Shown here in pieces: positions 25,661 to 36,017 of a stretch of DNA of 64,000 nucleotides. The stretch is from Chitinophagales bacterium (GTDB taxonomy: Bacteria > Bacteroidota > Bacteroidia > Chitinophagales > JADIYW01): NCBI GenBank assembly GCA_019694955.1, contig JAIBAX010000005.1, forward strand, positions 62,001-126,000, written 5' to 3'. The position numbers and the translations under genes are program-made. Every line of letters starts with the position of its first letter. Within the stretch, counting starts at the first letter, position 1. A model generated the notes under the pieces. That model saw only the letters and a list, made by a program, of their open reading frames with translations, was not told where the DNA came from and did not search any database.

Positions 25661-27615
25661 CCGGAATGATGCTTCCGCCTTATTTCTAATTCTGTTGGTA
25701 AATGGAAATGAAGCGGAATTTCTTCTGTTTCAATATTGCTGACATCTAGTCCAAAATCTTTTTCCGGAGGATAGCTGAGTTTCATTAGAAACTCATAGAT
25801 ATTCATAAAAATCTTATTCCGTTTTTTTAAATCATTGTCCTCAGAAACCATAGGCTTTATAAATATGAATTTAAAATCTGCCGGAATCTTGTGTTCCCGC
25901 ATAGAGGGATATCTGCTATAACCATCCACTTCTCCATTTTTCACCATATCATCAACGATGACATTAAATAGTCGATTTACTTTGTGTTTTATCTTGAACC
26001 CAAATTCTAAGCGCACAAAAAACACTTTCTCCGGAACGATGGTTTTAACATAATAATTCGTTTCATAGGCATGTGGTTCATCCAAAATATCTACATGAAC
26101 AAACCAATATACATCTGCGCGACGGGGTCTATTCCTAAAAATGGAATAAATAATATGTGTGTCAATCTGAGGATTTGACTTAGAGCGCTTAGACATAAAG
26201 ACGAGGTTTGTTGATTCTTTGGGTATTTGCTCATCATTAATTAAATCGATGAACATATGCTTCATCGACTCCAAATCCGTCATCTGCGTATAGGTATCTC
26301 TTATTTGCCTTGCTCTGCGCAAACTATATAACAATAGGAATATCGTTGCACCTATCACCAGTGTTACCCAACCTCCATAGAAAAACTTCCGAAGATTGGA
26401 AAATAGAAAGGCTGTTTCAATAGTAAAAAACATGCACCCCAGCATGACAAGTATCCATTTGGGATATCCCTCTAATCTGAAGAACAGCAGCAATAACATC
26501 GATGTCATCAACATATCTACAATGATGGCTAACCCGTATACTGCCTCCATATTTGAAGAGTTTTTGAATATTAGCACTATGGCAACGCAACCGAAAAACA
26601 ACATCCAATTGATGGCGGGTATATATATTTGTCCTTTCATTTCGGCTGGATAGTCAATCTTTAGGTTAATCCACAAACGTTGTTTAATCGCTTCACTTAT
26701 CAAGGTAAAACACCCGCTTATCAGCGCCTGACTGGCGATAATAGTTGCCATGGTAGCGAGGATAATAACAAAGGGGACATAAGATTTTGGGACGATGGCG
26801 TAAAAAATACTGCTACCGGGAGCAATAGTAGACATATGCATGAGTGCCCATGCACTTTGCCCAAAATAGTTCAACAGCAAGCAGATAAGCACAAACGACC
26901 ATGATATTCTGATATTAGATTTCCCACAATGTCCCATATCCGCATATAGTGCCTCGCCTCCTGTGGTGCATAGAAAGACGGCACCTAATATCCAGAATCC
27001 GGAGGGGTTTGCAAGCAGCATTTTTATCGCATACATTGGATTAAGGGCTACAAATATCTCCGGGAATAGAAAAATCTGTCGCAGCCCCAACATGGCAATA
27101 ACACTGAACCAGATAAACATGATAGGCCCGAAGGTTTTACCGATTACAGATGTGCCGAATTGTTGAAAGGAGAATAATAAAATAAGGATGAGGATAACAA
27201 TCGGTAGTGTAGGCAACTTTGGGAAGAATACATTTAGCCCTTCCACTGCGGAAGAAATAGAGATGGGTGGCGTAATAAAACCATCTGCAATTAGTGCGGC
27301 GCACCCCATGAGCGCAGCAATCACAGGCCATTTAGCGGGATGGTGTTTAACGAGCCCGTACAAGGCGAAGATGCCCCCTTCTCCTTTGTTATCGGCTCTC
27401 AGTGCTAATATTACATACTTAAACGTCGTAACCAGTATTAATGTCCAAAAGATACAGGAAGCACCACCGAGGATGATGTCGCGAGAGGGTTGTGTTTCGC
27501 TGATGATAGCCCTTAGGACATAAAGCGGTGATGTGCCGATATCGCCAAAGATGATACCAAGTGTAATAAGCAGCCCGGCGGCATGAATCTTGTTATCTTT
27601 TGTTTTTTCTGACAT
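25654..27615 (-). CDS. kup: Potassium transporter Kup
   Basis: A 653-residue potassium uptake protein of the KUP/HAK/KT family. The N-terminus LGIIFGDIGTSPLYVLRAI is the family signature; about twelve membrane segments span residues 10-430, including GGEALYADMGHCGK and GQSAWAL. The remaining 220 residues form the cytoplasmic C-terminal domain. Its length matches bacterial Kup proteins. It converges on the M23-like gene and is transcribed away from the ACP cluster, 165 bp apart. Confidence 0.95.
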   Translation of the reverse strand: MSEKTKDNKIHAAGLLITLGIIFGDIGTSPLYVLRAIISETQPSRDIILGGASCIFWTLILVTTFKYVILALRADNKGEGGIFALYGLVKHHPAKWPVIAALMGCAALIADGFITPPISISSAVEGLNVFFPKLPTLPIVILILILLFSFQQFGTSVIGKTFGPIMFIWFSVIAMLGLRQIFLFPEIFVALNPMYAIKMLLANPSGFWILGAVFLCTTGGEALYADMGHCGKSNIRISWSFVLICLLLNYFGQSAWALMHMSTIAPGSSIFYAIVPKSYVPFVIILATMATIIASQALISGCFTLISEAIKQRLWINLKIDYPAEMKGQIYIPAINWMLFFGCVAIVLIFKNSSNMEAVYGLAIIVDMLMTSMLLLLFFRLEGYPKWILVMLGCMFFTIETAFLFSNLRKFFYGGWVTLVIGATIFLLLYSLRRARQIRDTYTQMTDLESMKHMFIDLINDEQIPKESTNLVFMSKRSKSNPQIDTHIIYSIFRNRPRRADVYWFVHVDILDEPHAYETNYYVKTIVPEKVFFVRLEFGFKIKHKVNRLFNVIVDDMVKNGEVDGYSRYPSMREHKIPADFKFIFIKPMVSEDNDLKKRNKIFMNIYEFLMKLSYPPEKDFGLDVSNIETEEIPLHFHLPTELEIRRKHHSGQ

Positions 27616-27740
27616 TTTTTATTGAAAATTAAGTCACAAAATAAATATAATTTCCTAGTGGTTGATACCTATCATTGCTATTGGCATTTTTCGTAAATAT
27701 GACTTGATAATTTTACGAACCAAATTCTTCCAGTATTTGT

Positions 27741-27748
27741 TATATTTG
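27741..27748 (+). promoter_or_regulatory. -7 promoter element TATATTTG for the ACP cluster
   Basis: A perfect TAnnTTTG match 32 bp upstream of the ACP start. No TTG is at the expected distance, so the assignment rests on the -7 element alone. Confidence 0.4.
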
Positions 27749-27780
27749 TCGTTCCTATTTTAAACAATATATAAGAGAAA

Positions 27781-28017
27781 ATGGAGAAAGAACAAATTTT
27801 GAAAGACGTAAACGAAATTTTCTGTGACGTTTTAGATAATGAAGACATTACAATCGACTATAATACCAGTGCTCCGGATATCGAAGAATGGGACTCATTG
27901 AGCCATATACAATTAGTAGTAGCCATTGAAAAGCATTTTAAAGTTCGCTTTACAGCGTCGGAAATAAGTGGTTGGGGAAATGTTGGAGAGATGATTGATT
28001 GTATATTATCAAAGTGA
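27781..28017 (+). CDS. Acyl carrier protein (accessory)
   Basis: A 78-residue acidic four-helix ACP with the phosphopantetheine attachment Ser39 in EEWDSLSHIQLV. It differs from housekeeping AcpP, which usually has GADSLD, so it is probably dedicated to a special pathway. The dehydratase-like and SDR genes that follow suggest that a short acyl chain is modified on this carrier, as seen in some surface polysaccharide clusters (inference). This cluster is visibly richer in A+T than the genes before 25 kb. Confidence 0.92.
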   Translation: MEKEQILKDVNEIFCDVLDNEDITIDYNTSAPDIEEWDSLSHIQLVVAIEKHFKVRFTASEISGWGNVGEMIDCILSK

Positions 28018-28022
28018 TTTAA

Positions 28023-28412
28023 ATGCAAAAAGGCGATAAATTCAACCATACCTTTCAAGTAACGGAAGATATTTATCAAGGATTTATAAATATTTTCAAT
28101 GACAGGAATCCCTTACATATAGATACAATTATTGCACAATCCAAAGGCTTTGCCTCTTGTGTTATGCATGGGAATATACTAAATGGCTTTTTGTCATATT
28201 TCATTGGAGAATGTCTGCCAACAAAAGATGTAATAATACATCGCCAATCAATACTATTCAAGAAACCCACATATTTAGGTGATATTTTAGAATTTAAAGC
28301 CGAAATTTTAGATTTTTATGAATCTGTAAACGCCTTAGAATTTTCATTTAAATTTATTCATCATGAAAGAGGAATTGTCGCTAAGGGTGATTTTCAAATT
28401 GGTATAACATGA
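28023..28412 (+). CDS. MaoC-like (R)-hydratase / hotdog-fold protein
   Basis: A 129-residue hotdog protein with the (R)-specific hydratase motif: IFNDRNPLHID followed by GFASCVMHGNIL, providing the Asp and His usual in MaoC-like enoyl hydratases. It lies 5 bp after the ACP gene and overlaps the SDR gene by 4 bp. The likely substrate is an enoyl or hydroxyacyl group on the neighbouring ACP. Confidence 0.88.
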   Translation: MQKGDKFNHTFQVTEDIYQGFINIFNDRNPLHIDTIIAQSKGFASCVMHGNILNGFLSYFIGECLPTKDVIIHRQSILFKKPTYLGDILEFKAEILDFYESVNALEFSFKFIHHERGIVAKGDFQIGIT

Positions 28413-29125
28413 ACATTTTAGTAATTGGCGGATCGTCAGGACTTGGTCGTTCAATAACAGAAGAACTAGCTTCTGACACTAACAATAAGGTCTATTTCAC
28501 CTATAATCAATCTATAGAAAATGCTAAAGCATTAATAGATACATATAGTAATACCCAATCAATAAAAGTTGACTTTTTGAATAAGGCTGAAGTTGACCGT
28601 TGTACAACCTTATTTGCAGAAAATGATATTCAAGCTATAGTATTTAGTGCTATCGGATATTTAAATAAGAATTATGCGCATAAGGTAAATAGCGACTCAT
28701 ATTTAAAGGGATTTGTAACAAATATAATTCCTTTAATACAAATTGCTAATGCAGGGATTAGTTATTTCAGAAAACAAAAATTTGGTAGAATAATTACAAT
28801 CCTTTCTTCTGGAATGTTTGGAAGTCCTGCAATCGGTTGGTCTATGTATAATGCCGAAAAAGCGTACTTATATTCATTAGGGAAAGCATGGGCATCTGAA
28901 AACGCTGGCTTTGGGATTACGAGCAATTTTATTTCACCAGAATTTATGCAAACACAATTAACGTCTGACCTAGATGAAAGGTTAGTTGAAGAATTGTTAA
29001 AACAACACCCATTAAAAGAATTGCTACCTACTCATGAAGTTGCCAAATGCGTACATTTTCTTTTAAAAGGTCCAAAACACATAAATGGGGAAAACATAAT
29101 TATTAGTTCAGGGAAAGTTATGTGA
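28409..29125 (+). CDS. Short-chain dehydrogenase/reductase
   Basis: A 238-residue SDR: VIGGSSGLGRSI (glycine-rich NAD(P) motif), TILSSGMFG (catalytic Ser) and YNAEKAYLY (Tyr-x-x-x-Lys). The pattern fits a 3-oxoacyl-ACP reductase-like enzyme acting with the ACP and MaoC-like protein. After its stop, a 25-codon ORF (29179-29256, MNIGIHRYYK) may be the remnant of a further gene of the cluster, cut off at the junction with the next, convergent gene. Confidence 0.9.
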   Translation: MNILVIGGSSGLGRSITEELASDTNNKVYFTYNQSIENAKALIDTYSNTQSIKVDFLNKAEVDRCTTLFAENDIQAIVFSAIGYLNKNYAHKVNSDSYLKGFVTNIIPLIQIANAGISYFRKQKFGRIITILSSGMFGSPAIGWSMYNAEKAYLYSLGKAWASENAGFGITSNFISPEFMQTQLTSDLDERLVEELLKQHPLKELLPTHEVAKCVHFLLKGPKHINGENIIISSGKVM

Positions 29126-29246
29126 AAAATCTTGGATACGCTAATACCATTTTTGAAGAATAATTATGTAATAAAAAAATGAACATAGGTATACATAGGT
29201 ATTATAAAACTCCAACACAAGAAGTATTATATATATTATCTTGCAA

Positions 29247-32200
29247 TTATTCCTGAATAATAATTTGTTTCGTTATCAAAATCTCTGATTCATTTATTAA
29301 AGTTAGTAAATATAATCCAGAATTTAATTCATTTTTACTAACGACTATATTAAATTCTCCTTTATCGAAAGCTTTTTTCTCAAAAATACTCTTTATGAAT
29401 TTCCCTTCACTATTATATATTTTTAAATCAAATATACCTGGTTCTCCAATATTCAAATCAATTGCATAATCACCTTTAGTTGGATTAGGCACTATTTCAA
29501 AACTTATTTCCACAAAATCTTGACGCTCATCTTGGTTTTCCATCCTACTGGTATTATTCGTATTAGTTGTAAAACATATATCAAATGGGCTTCTAGCAGA
29601 GTTCTGGTCAGCATTAATCCTTAAAAAATAATCACCTGGTTGTGTAATTAGAACCCGCCTTACTAACGAAGTGAAAGGAGGACTATTCCAATAACTACTA
29701 CAAGTAATTAAATCACCTAAAGTCCCAGAGTTGTTTGCATATAAACTCCAAGTGGTTATTGTAGGATTATTATAGGTAGTTGGCAGTCTAAGTTTGGCTA
29801 ATAAAGGCACCTCATCTGATGTAACATTAATTACATACCACATATCAAGTGTAGCAACAGGGTTACTACAACTTGGAAGAATATTATCTGCATTTTGTGT
29901 AGCCCATTTGGTAGTAAAATCACCAAAATAATCTTCGGTATAGCTCGGATTAAAACATAAATCTCCAGCACCAACATTCCCAAGGTCTAAACTTATTGCA
30001 CCTTGCCATTCATCGTTACTAATTTCAGGATTTAAACATAATGTAAAAAGATTTCCTTGCCCAACGATTCTATCAACTGAAATAAAATATAAACTACCTA
30101 CCACTAGATTTGTTGCATCTATTCTAAGACTAGAATTAGAATGATTATGATATGATCTACAATGAATAGCATTCGTTGGCTCTTCATTGGCATTTGTTTC
30201 CCACAATGTAAGATGTGTATTAGAAACGTCTCCATAATTAATACCATTATGTATTCCCGTCCTAAGTTGAATATTTAAATTTTGAGAAGTAGCCCTAAAT
30301 GCAAACCAAACATCCGTACTTAAATATAAGGGTGTTTTCTGAGTAATAGGCATACATGGTGGTGAGAGAGGAGGCGTATAGGTTGAATTTACAAATGACA
30401 TCCCTTCATAGCACTCATTTAAATCGCATATCTCAACAGCATCTTCCCAATGATCGGCAGCAACAACAGCAGGTGCATTGGCGCATGGATCAATTGGTAT
30501 CGTTATAACTCCAATAGAACGAGCAGGTATCAACCAATTATCATTTTTTGTCTTGTGATTCATAATACCATTAGTAGAAGTGCCATTACCCACTAAATCT
30601 CCACTTAAACTAGCAGCATCATAATAATTCATCTCCGGGAACGTTCCGGAAATAATTAATTCAGACAAATCTTTTGTTTCTCCAGCAATTGTTACTTCTG
30701 AGGTTTGATCAAGTGTTACTGCGTTATCGCTAGTATTTGCGTAAAGGAAGGTAATTGTATTGGTGGTTGGATTGTGGTAAGGTATAATATTTAATTCGGA
30801 AGGCAAAATATTAGTATAAATCATTGAATTATTACTTGTCAAATCACATAAATTAAAGTTATTATGAATTTGATTTAACAAGAAAAATGGATAAAAGTTA
30901 TTATTAGGCAAAATATTTGAAGAACTCACATTTGGATAAAAAAGAACTCCAAAAGAGGACTGACCTGGTGAAAATAAATTATGATGGATATTAATTGGCA
31001 TTCTGTTCTCATGTTCAAAATTCCATCGTAGTAAATTATTAACCATAGAAATATTATAAGATGCATCTGCGAAGGAATTCCTAAAGTCTCCTTCATTAGA
31101 AGCGTTATTAACCCAAGCCCACTCAGTTAACCAAATATCGAAATTGTTTTCGCCAGTCAAGTAATCATTTAAAAAATCGAATAAAACATTTCCATTCTGA
31201 TTATATACTAATTGTAATTCTGAATTATTTGGAATAACACTATTTTCATTTCTATAAAAATAGTAATGAGGTATCACTGCATCAAATCCTAATGCCGTTG
31301 ATGGAAAAGTATGATTAATAATTGCCGAAGTCCAAACATCAGTTAGCGGTTGATTTATATTAATAGGAGCCCCAATAGGTATATCATTTAATTCCGCATC
31401 TGACTTTAAAGCAGTATAATAAAAGTCAGAAAGATTAAGGTATTCTTGAATATTCAAATCAATAGCCCACCTTGCATTATTATTTGAAGTATATTCCTCA
31501 AAATAAAACTCATTACCAAATTCAATCCCAACAACATCAATATCATTTTCTATCAAAAATCTAATGGCATTTAAATTTTCTTCGACTTTTTCTTGAAACC
31601 CTGTTGCAGCTTCTATTCCTTCCCAATCATTTGGAGAGGCAGGAGTTACATTAATTGTTCTTCCTTGATTACAAGGGTCAAAGAAATGAGTTAACATATT
31701 AATTACAAAAATTACTCTTGGTCTTTCGCCAGGTAATGCATTTACATACTCTACTAAATCAAATATATAGTTTCTTTCATAATTATTTTGAAGATCAAAA
31801 GCATCAGTACGCACGGGGGAATTAGCACCTATTCTAAAAACATTCAATTCTTGACTATTAATACCATATCCAACATTTACATTACATGAAGAGAATGCTG
31901 TTTGAGAAAAACCATCATTTGTAAAACAATTCTCAGAGTTGTTCAATTCGATTCCATAATGATAGTAATTTGCCAATGTACCACCGGGAAATCTTAAAAT
32001 ACTCGCCGGCATATTGTCTAAATAATTAATAATCAATTGATTTGGATCTTTAATATCGCGTTCACAATTAGGATTTTCAGTTGCGTCTTCAATAAAAATT
32101 GATTGACCTGAATTTGTTTCGGTACTAAAAGCAAAAGCCGTATTAAACCCAAAACCGCTCAAATCCAAAGGATTATTTGTAACAGTAAAATCTACTTTGA

Positions 32201-32264
32201 CAGATTGTGATTGTACGAGGTTGCAAATTGCCAATATGGCAATTAGAAGCATAAATTTTTTCAT
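29247..32264 (-). CDS. Secreted clan GH-A-like glycoside hydrolase with T9SS sorting domain
   Basis: A 1005-residue exported protein. Signal peptide at residues 1-20 (FMLLIAILAICNLVQSQ). About residues 25-590: TIM-barrel glycosidase-like domain with LRFPGGTLANYYHYG, a predicted acid/base Glu252 in VGIEFGNEF and nucleophile Glu380 in IWLTEWAWV, a layout as in GH51/GH79-type enzymes. Residues 600-920 contain two repeated beta domains with WYVI/WFAF strands. Residues about 925-1005 (IVPNPTKGDYAIDL to the end) are a type A sorting domain for type IX secretion. The substrate is unknown. Very AT-rich codons. Confidence 0.82.
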   Translation of the reverse strand: MKKFMLLIAILAICNLVQSQSVKVDFTVTNNPLDLSGFGFNTAFAFSTETNSGQSIFIEDATENPNCERDIKDPNQLIINYLDNMPASILRFPGGTLANYYHYGIELNNSENCFTNDGFSQTAFSSCNVNVGYGINSQELNVFRIGANSPVRTDAFDLQNNYERNYIFDLVEYVNALPGERPRVIFVINMLTHFFDPCNQGRTINVTPASPNDWEGIEAATGFQEKVEENLNAIRFLIENDIDVVGIEFGNEFYFEEYTSNNNARWAIDLNIQEYLNLSDFYYTALKSDAELNDIPIGAPININQPLTDVWTSAIINHTFPSTALGFDAVIPHYYFYRNENSVIPNNSELQLVYNQNGNVLFDFLNDYLTGENNFDIWLTEWAWVNNASNEGDFRNSFADASYNISMVNNLLRWNFEHENRMPINIHHNLFSPGQSSFGVLFYPNVSSSNILPNNNFYPFFLLNQIHNNFNLCDLTSNNSMIYTNILPSELNIIPYHNPTTNTITFLYANTSDNAVTLDQTSEVTIAGETKDLSELIISGTFPEMNYYDAASLSGDLVGNGTSTNGIMNHKTKNDNWLIPARSIGVITIPIDPCANAPAVVAADHWEDAVEICDLNECYEGMSFVNSTYTPPLSPPCMPITQKTPLYLSTDVWFAFRATSQNLNIQLRTGIHNGINYGDVSNTHLTLWETNANEEPTNAIHCRSYHNHSNSSLRIDATNLVVGSLYFISVDRIVGQGNLFTLCLNPEISNDEWQGAISLDLGNVGAGDLCFNPSYTEDYFGDFTTKWATQNADNILPSCSNPVATLDMWYVINVTSDEVPLLAKLRLPTTYNNPTITTWSLYANNSGTLGDLITCSSYWNSPPFTSLVRRVLITQPGDYFLRINADQNSARSPFDICFTTNTNNTSRMENQDERQDFVEISFEIVPNPTKGDYAIDLNIGEPGIFDLKIYNSEGKFIKSIFEKKAFDKGEFNIVVSKNELNSGLYLLTLINESEILITKQIIIQE

Positions 32265-32437
32265 GATAATAAAATTTGGTTAATAAATGTTCCTCTTGGA
32301 TTTTTAATTCAATATGCAAGAGAGATTGTTGAATTTAATAAACAATCTAATTCAAATAAATTTATTAACAAATATTTAACAACAATGCAATTCTAATAGT
32401 TGCACCATATATCCAGATGAGCCCTCCCTTTGATACA

Positions 32438-33820
32438 TCAATTTTCTTCAACCGTCTCTGACGATTTCCGTTTCTTGGACATATCAGATTTTCCAAAGCC
32501 TATGGACATCCAAAGATTGATGGACTTGAATTGTTTTTTCATTAGCGACGTCAGAAAATTATTTGACCCCAAAGAAAATTGTCCTACCCGAAATCCTGCG
32601 CCCATATTGAAGCCACCATATTTATTATAGCTCATCGGCAAATAAGCGCCAAATATTTTAGTTTCATATCTCGGCGTAATAGACAAAAGTGTCGGCATAT
32701 TACTACTGGGATTGTCTTTCTTTTGAGATAAGAGATTGATCTGCCCTGCTACTGCGACATAAAAATTCTTTACAGGTTGTATATCTGCGAATACATTCAA
32801 TACTGTTGGAAGCGTATTCTTAAAAGTTCCCGTCGGGTTGGTACGTGTACCTAAGATGTCTAAAATGGAATCTAAGTTCTTATAATCGCCATTGCCATCC
32901 AGCAGGAACTGACCCGGAATATTCAATCCATTGCCAACAAATGTTCTGGAATATTTCGATGCCTCATATTTTAATTTCCCGATATCATTCACGGACAACC
33001 CTGCTTTTAAAAATGGCGATGCTTTACCCGGAATAGTATAGGCATATACCACACCAAAGTCAAACCCCACTGATTTGATGCCAAAATTGACATCCTGTGT
33101 ATTCTCCTCATCATCGATTAGTGCATCAAAGCTATTGCTACCATAAAACTGGAACTTAGAGTCGTGCACATTGACGATACTATCTGCTGTAACCGTAAAA
33201 TTCACATCTTCGATATCTATTTTACCAACTATGCCATCGGTGAGTAATTTAACATTTACACCAACGTCTAAACTATGTTTTTCATTGGAAAAAACATTTC
33301 TACCATAAGAAGCACCAATTTCTCCCCAAGAGGTAAAGCCAATACTCGACTTTCCATCCTGCACGTATTCCACCCAATCCAATAAATCAAACTGTTGATT
33401 ATATAGAGATGTCGCCAAATCTTCATCAATTCCATTTACGGATAGATTGCCTCTGGCTTTAATAAAAAAGCCTATCGTATTTTTTTCTTTTATGCGCAAC
33501 ATAAACGAAGGTGCATTGGCAGTAGTACCAAAACGCATATCTTTATCTTCACCATTTAAATTTTCACCTACATGGGTATCTTGATCAAAATTGTTGGTCC
33601 AGTCCTTTATTTTACCTTTCATATATAGGTAATCATTCTCTGCCGTTACATCCACGCCTATGATGCCCACCTGCCATTTCATATGTCCGCCGACGCCTAA
33701 TGCCGGATTATAAGATTGCGCAGTCAATGCATCGAATGTACTGAAATTCAATCCTTGGAAACTTTGTCCGAAGGCGATATTTGTGGTAAGAACCAATATA
33801 ACAAGAAAGACTTTCCTCAT
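32438..33820 (-). CDS. DUF5723-like outer membrane protein
   Basis: A 460-residue protein with signal peptide (MRKVFLVILVLTTNIAFGQ) and a beta-strand-rich body typical of Bacteroidota FadL/PorV-like or DUF5723 barrels (SYNPALGVGGHMKWQVGI near the N-terminus, GFRVGQFSLGSNNF near the end). It ends in a short charged tail after the barrel. The ATG at 33820 is preferred over TTG at 33841. Role unknown; such proteins are often structural or tied to lipid or T9SS functions. Confidence 0.75.
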   Translation of the reverse strand: MRKVFLVILVLTTNIAFGQSFQGLNFSTFDALTAQSYNPALGVGGHMKWQVGIIGVDVTAENDYLYMKGKIKDWTNNFDQDTHVGENLNGEDKDMRFGTTANAPSFMLRIKEKNTIGFFIKARGNLSVNGIDEDLATSLYNQQFDLLDWVEYVQDGKSSIGFTSWGEIGASYGRNVFSNEKHSLDVGVNVKLLTDGIVGKIDIEDVNFTVTADSIVNVHDSKFQFYGSNSFDALIDDEENTQDVNFGIKSVGFDFGVVYAYTIPGKASPFLKAGLSVNDIGKLKYEASKYSRTFVGNGLNIPGQFLLDGNGDYKNLDSILDILGTRTNPTGTFKNTLPTVLNVFADIQPVKNFYVAVAGQINLLSQKKDNPSSNMPTLLSITPRYETKIFGAYLPMSYNKYGGFNMGAGFRVGQFSLGSNNFLTSLMKKQFKSINLWMSIGFGKSDMSKKRKSSETVEEN

Positions 33821-33830
33821 ACAATCATTT

Positions 33831-34505
33831 TTAGAAGCCAAATATAGAATAATCTAATAATACATTATTGGTTAAGTCGGGAACGTTGTCCTTTTTTCTT
33901 TCGCCATGCGGATAGTGTTCTCTTTGATTTAGAGACATATAAAACAGTCCGATCATGTCGTCATGGTTTTTTCCGAGAACTTTACCAATCATATCGATTA
34001 GGAATTTACCTATTTCTATGGAGGCAACAAAGACAGGATTTGCAGCCATGGCAACTACGGTGCCAAAATTCCCTGCAAAGGTATCCATTTCCTTGCTGTT
34101 GATAATTTCCTGCATCACAGCACCCATTTCCCTTTGTTGCTCGTCGATTTCTATGACAATACACTGCCAGTCGAACTGTTGTGGAATACTTTCTGACTGA
34201 AACAGCACGTACCCGACATCACCGAAGGTGATTTGCTGATTATCTTTTATATGTTGGATGGGTGTGAGCTTCTTTGATTGAAAGGTAGTCGCCATCATCT
34301 GCTGTAACAAGGCATTCTTTTCATTTATATCATTAGCGTTAAGATAGGATTGCAAATCAGGCAGTTCTGTGTTTTCAGTAGTCACAAAACTCACCAATTG
34401 AACGGTCGCTTCTTTGCGACCTATTTTCCTTCTAAACCGACGTCCTTCCCGATTATCGAAGATTTTGAGCTTATTGATTCTAAAATAAAACATGGCATTA
34501 TGCAT
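33831..34505 (-). CDS. Conserved-looking hypothetical protein, 224 residues
   Basis: No named family comes to mind. MFYFRINKLKIFDNREG begins the protein (a second ATG at 34493 could be the start). The middle shows ITFGDVGYVLFQSESIPQQF and WQCIVIEID, likely strands of a beta sandwich, then a hydrophobic helix (AMAANPVFVASIEIGKFLID). The C-terminal region reads LFYMSLNQREHYPHGERKKD. It lies 10 bp upstream of the DUF5723-like gene on the same strand, so the two may be co-transcribed. Confidence 0.72.
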   Translation of the reverse strand: MHNAMFYFRINKLKIFDNREGRRFRRKIGRKEATVQLVSFVTTENTELPDLQSYLNANDINEKNALLQQMMATTFQSKKLTPIQHIKDNQQITFGDVGYVLFQSESIPQQFDWQCIVIEIDEQQREMGAVMQEIINSKEMDTFAGNFGTVVAMAANPVFVASIEIGKFLIDMIGKVLGKNHDDMIGLFYMSLNQREHYPHGERKKDNVPDLTNNVLLDYSIFGF

Positions 34506-34617
34506 TTAGCATATCAAGGTAAGCATTTCATTGAATAAATCCCCTATTTATTCAACGAAACGCCTTAAATTTTCAATAAAAGCATATAAACAAACCCAAA
34601 CAAGGCTTAATTTTGAA

Positions 34618-35940
34618 TTATAATGTAGCATCACTCCCCACTTCCTTTGTTGGATAAGGTCTGATAATCAACCGCAATGTATGGTCATAATTGAAATAAT
34701 TGTACAGCCAACCAACCATGACAATCAACTTATTCCTAAAACCTATCAGCGTCATCACGTGTACGAACATCCATGCTAACCAAGCGATGAATCCGCCCAT
34801 TTTCACCTTACCTCCGGGGAAGTCCACCACCGCTTTATTTCTTCCTACGGTTGCCATAGAACCCTTGTCGAAATATTTAAAGGGTTTCATTTCGGCGTTC
34901 TTCATTTTCTTTTTGAGGTTCTCCCCTAATAAATCAGCTTGTTGGATAGCCACTGGTGCTACCATAGGATGCCCTTTTGGCCATTCTTCACTGACCATAC
35001 AGGCAATATCACCGAGGGCAAAGATGTTTTCATGTCCTTTTACTTTATTATATGCATCTACCAACATCCTATTCGCAGGTCCTTTGCTTTCAGGATTCAA
35101 TCCATTGATAGAAGCACCCATAACCCCTGCCGTCCATATCACTGTTTGCGTTCTAATATTCTTTCCATTATTTAGCTTAACGACATTATCTTCATAACCC
35201 GTAACTAATGTGTTTAGCCAAACATTTACGCCGAATTGCTTTACATATTTCAGTGCTTTCTCAGAAGAGTCATCACTCATTGCACTCAACAACTCACCAG
35301 ATGCTTCAAAAAGATGTACTTGCATTCTCCTAAAATCCAATTCCGGATAATCTTTGGGTAGGATATGATTCTTCATTTCGCCCAATGCACCTGCCAATTC
35401 CACCCCAGTAGGTCCACCGCCAACGATGGCAATATTTAGCAAGCTTTCTTTTTCTGTCTCATCTTTTGTGAGGAGTGCTTTTTCGAAATTTTGCAGGATA
35501 TAGCTGCGCAAATCCAATGCCTGATTGACGCTTTTCAGTTGCATCATTTGTGCTGAAACTTCCCGAGTGAAATTAAAGAAATTCGTCTTACTACCTGTGG
35601 CAATCACCAAATAATCATAGGATAAGCGGCCTATATTTGTTTCTAGGATATTTTCTTGCGGATAAATTTCCAACACTTCAGCCATGCGGAATATAGCATT
35701 TGGCACATTACGCAGGGCTTTACGAAGCGGATAGGCAATTGAACTCGGCTCCAATCCTCCTGTTGCCACTTGATATAGTAAAGGTTGGAAAGTATGGAAA
35801 TTATGCTTATCCAACATAACAACCTGCAAATCAGCGCTTTTTAATTTCTGCGTTAATTCTATGCCGGCAAATCCTCCGCCAATAATCACCAATCTTTTCT
35901 GTCCGGTATCCGGAATCATCAAGTCGCTATGCTGATTCAT
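34618..35940 (-). CDS. ndh: Type II NADH:quinone oxidoreductase
   Basis: A 440-residue two-dinucleotide-binding flavoprotein: VIIGGGFAGIELTQKL for FAD, NIAIVGGGPTGVELAGALGE for NADH and FALGDIACM near the C-terminal FAD site. Residues about 380-420 are hydrophobic (FIAWLAWMFVHVMTLIGF), as expected for membrane attachment. It transfers electrons from NADH to quinone without proton pumping. Single gene. Confidence 0.93.
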   Translation of the reverse strand: MNQHSDLMIPDTGQKRLVIIGGGFAGIELTQKLKSADLQVVMLDKHNFHTFQPLLYQVATGGLEPSSIAYPLRKALRNVPNAIFRMAEVLEIYPQENILETNIGRLSYDYLVIATGSKTNFFNFTREVSAQMMQLKSVNQALDLRSYILQNFEKALLTKDETEKESLLNIAIVGGGPTGVELAGALGEMKNHILPKDYPELDFRRMQVHLFEASGELLSAMSDDSSEKALKYVKQFGVNVWLNTLVTGYEDNVVKLNNGKNIRTQTVIWTAGVMGASINGLNPESKGPANRMLVDAYNKVKGHENIFALGDIACMVSEEWPKGHPMVAPVAIQQADLLGENLKKKMKNAEMKPFKYFDKGSMATVGRNKAVVDFPGGKVKMGGFIAWLAWMFVHVMTLIGFRNKLIVMVGWLYNYFNYDHTLRLIIRPYPTKEVGSDATL

Positions 35941-35951
35941 AATTTTTTTCT

Positions 35952-35959
35952 CAAAGGTA
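35952..35959 (-). promoter_or_regulatory. -7 promoter element TACCTTTG for ndh
   Basis: A perfect TAnnTTTG on the minus strand, 11 bp before the ndh ATG; a TTG lies 15 bp upstream, slightly closer than usual. The mRNA would have a very short leader. Confidence 0.45.
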
Positions 35960-36017
35960 TATGAAAGAAATTACCAAAAGTTTAAGACATTCTTTTATTT
36001 TTGATACGAATTTTACG

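Noticed and set aside
29179-29256. 25-codon ORF after the SDR gene as a real gene
   Set aside because: Too short for a gene and overlaps the convergent hydrolase; mentioned only as a possible remnant.
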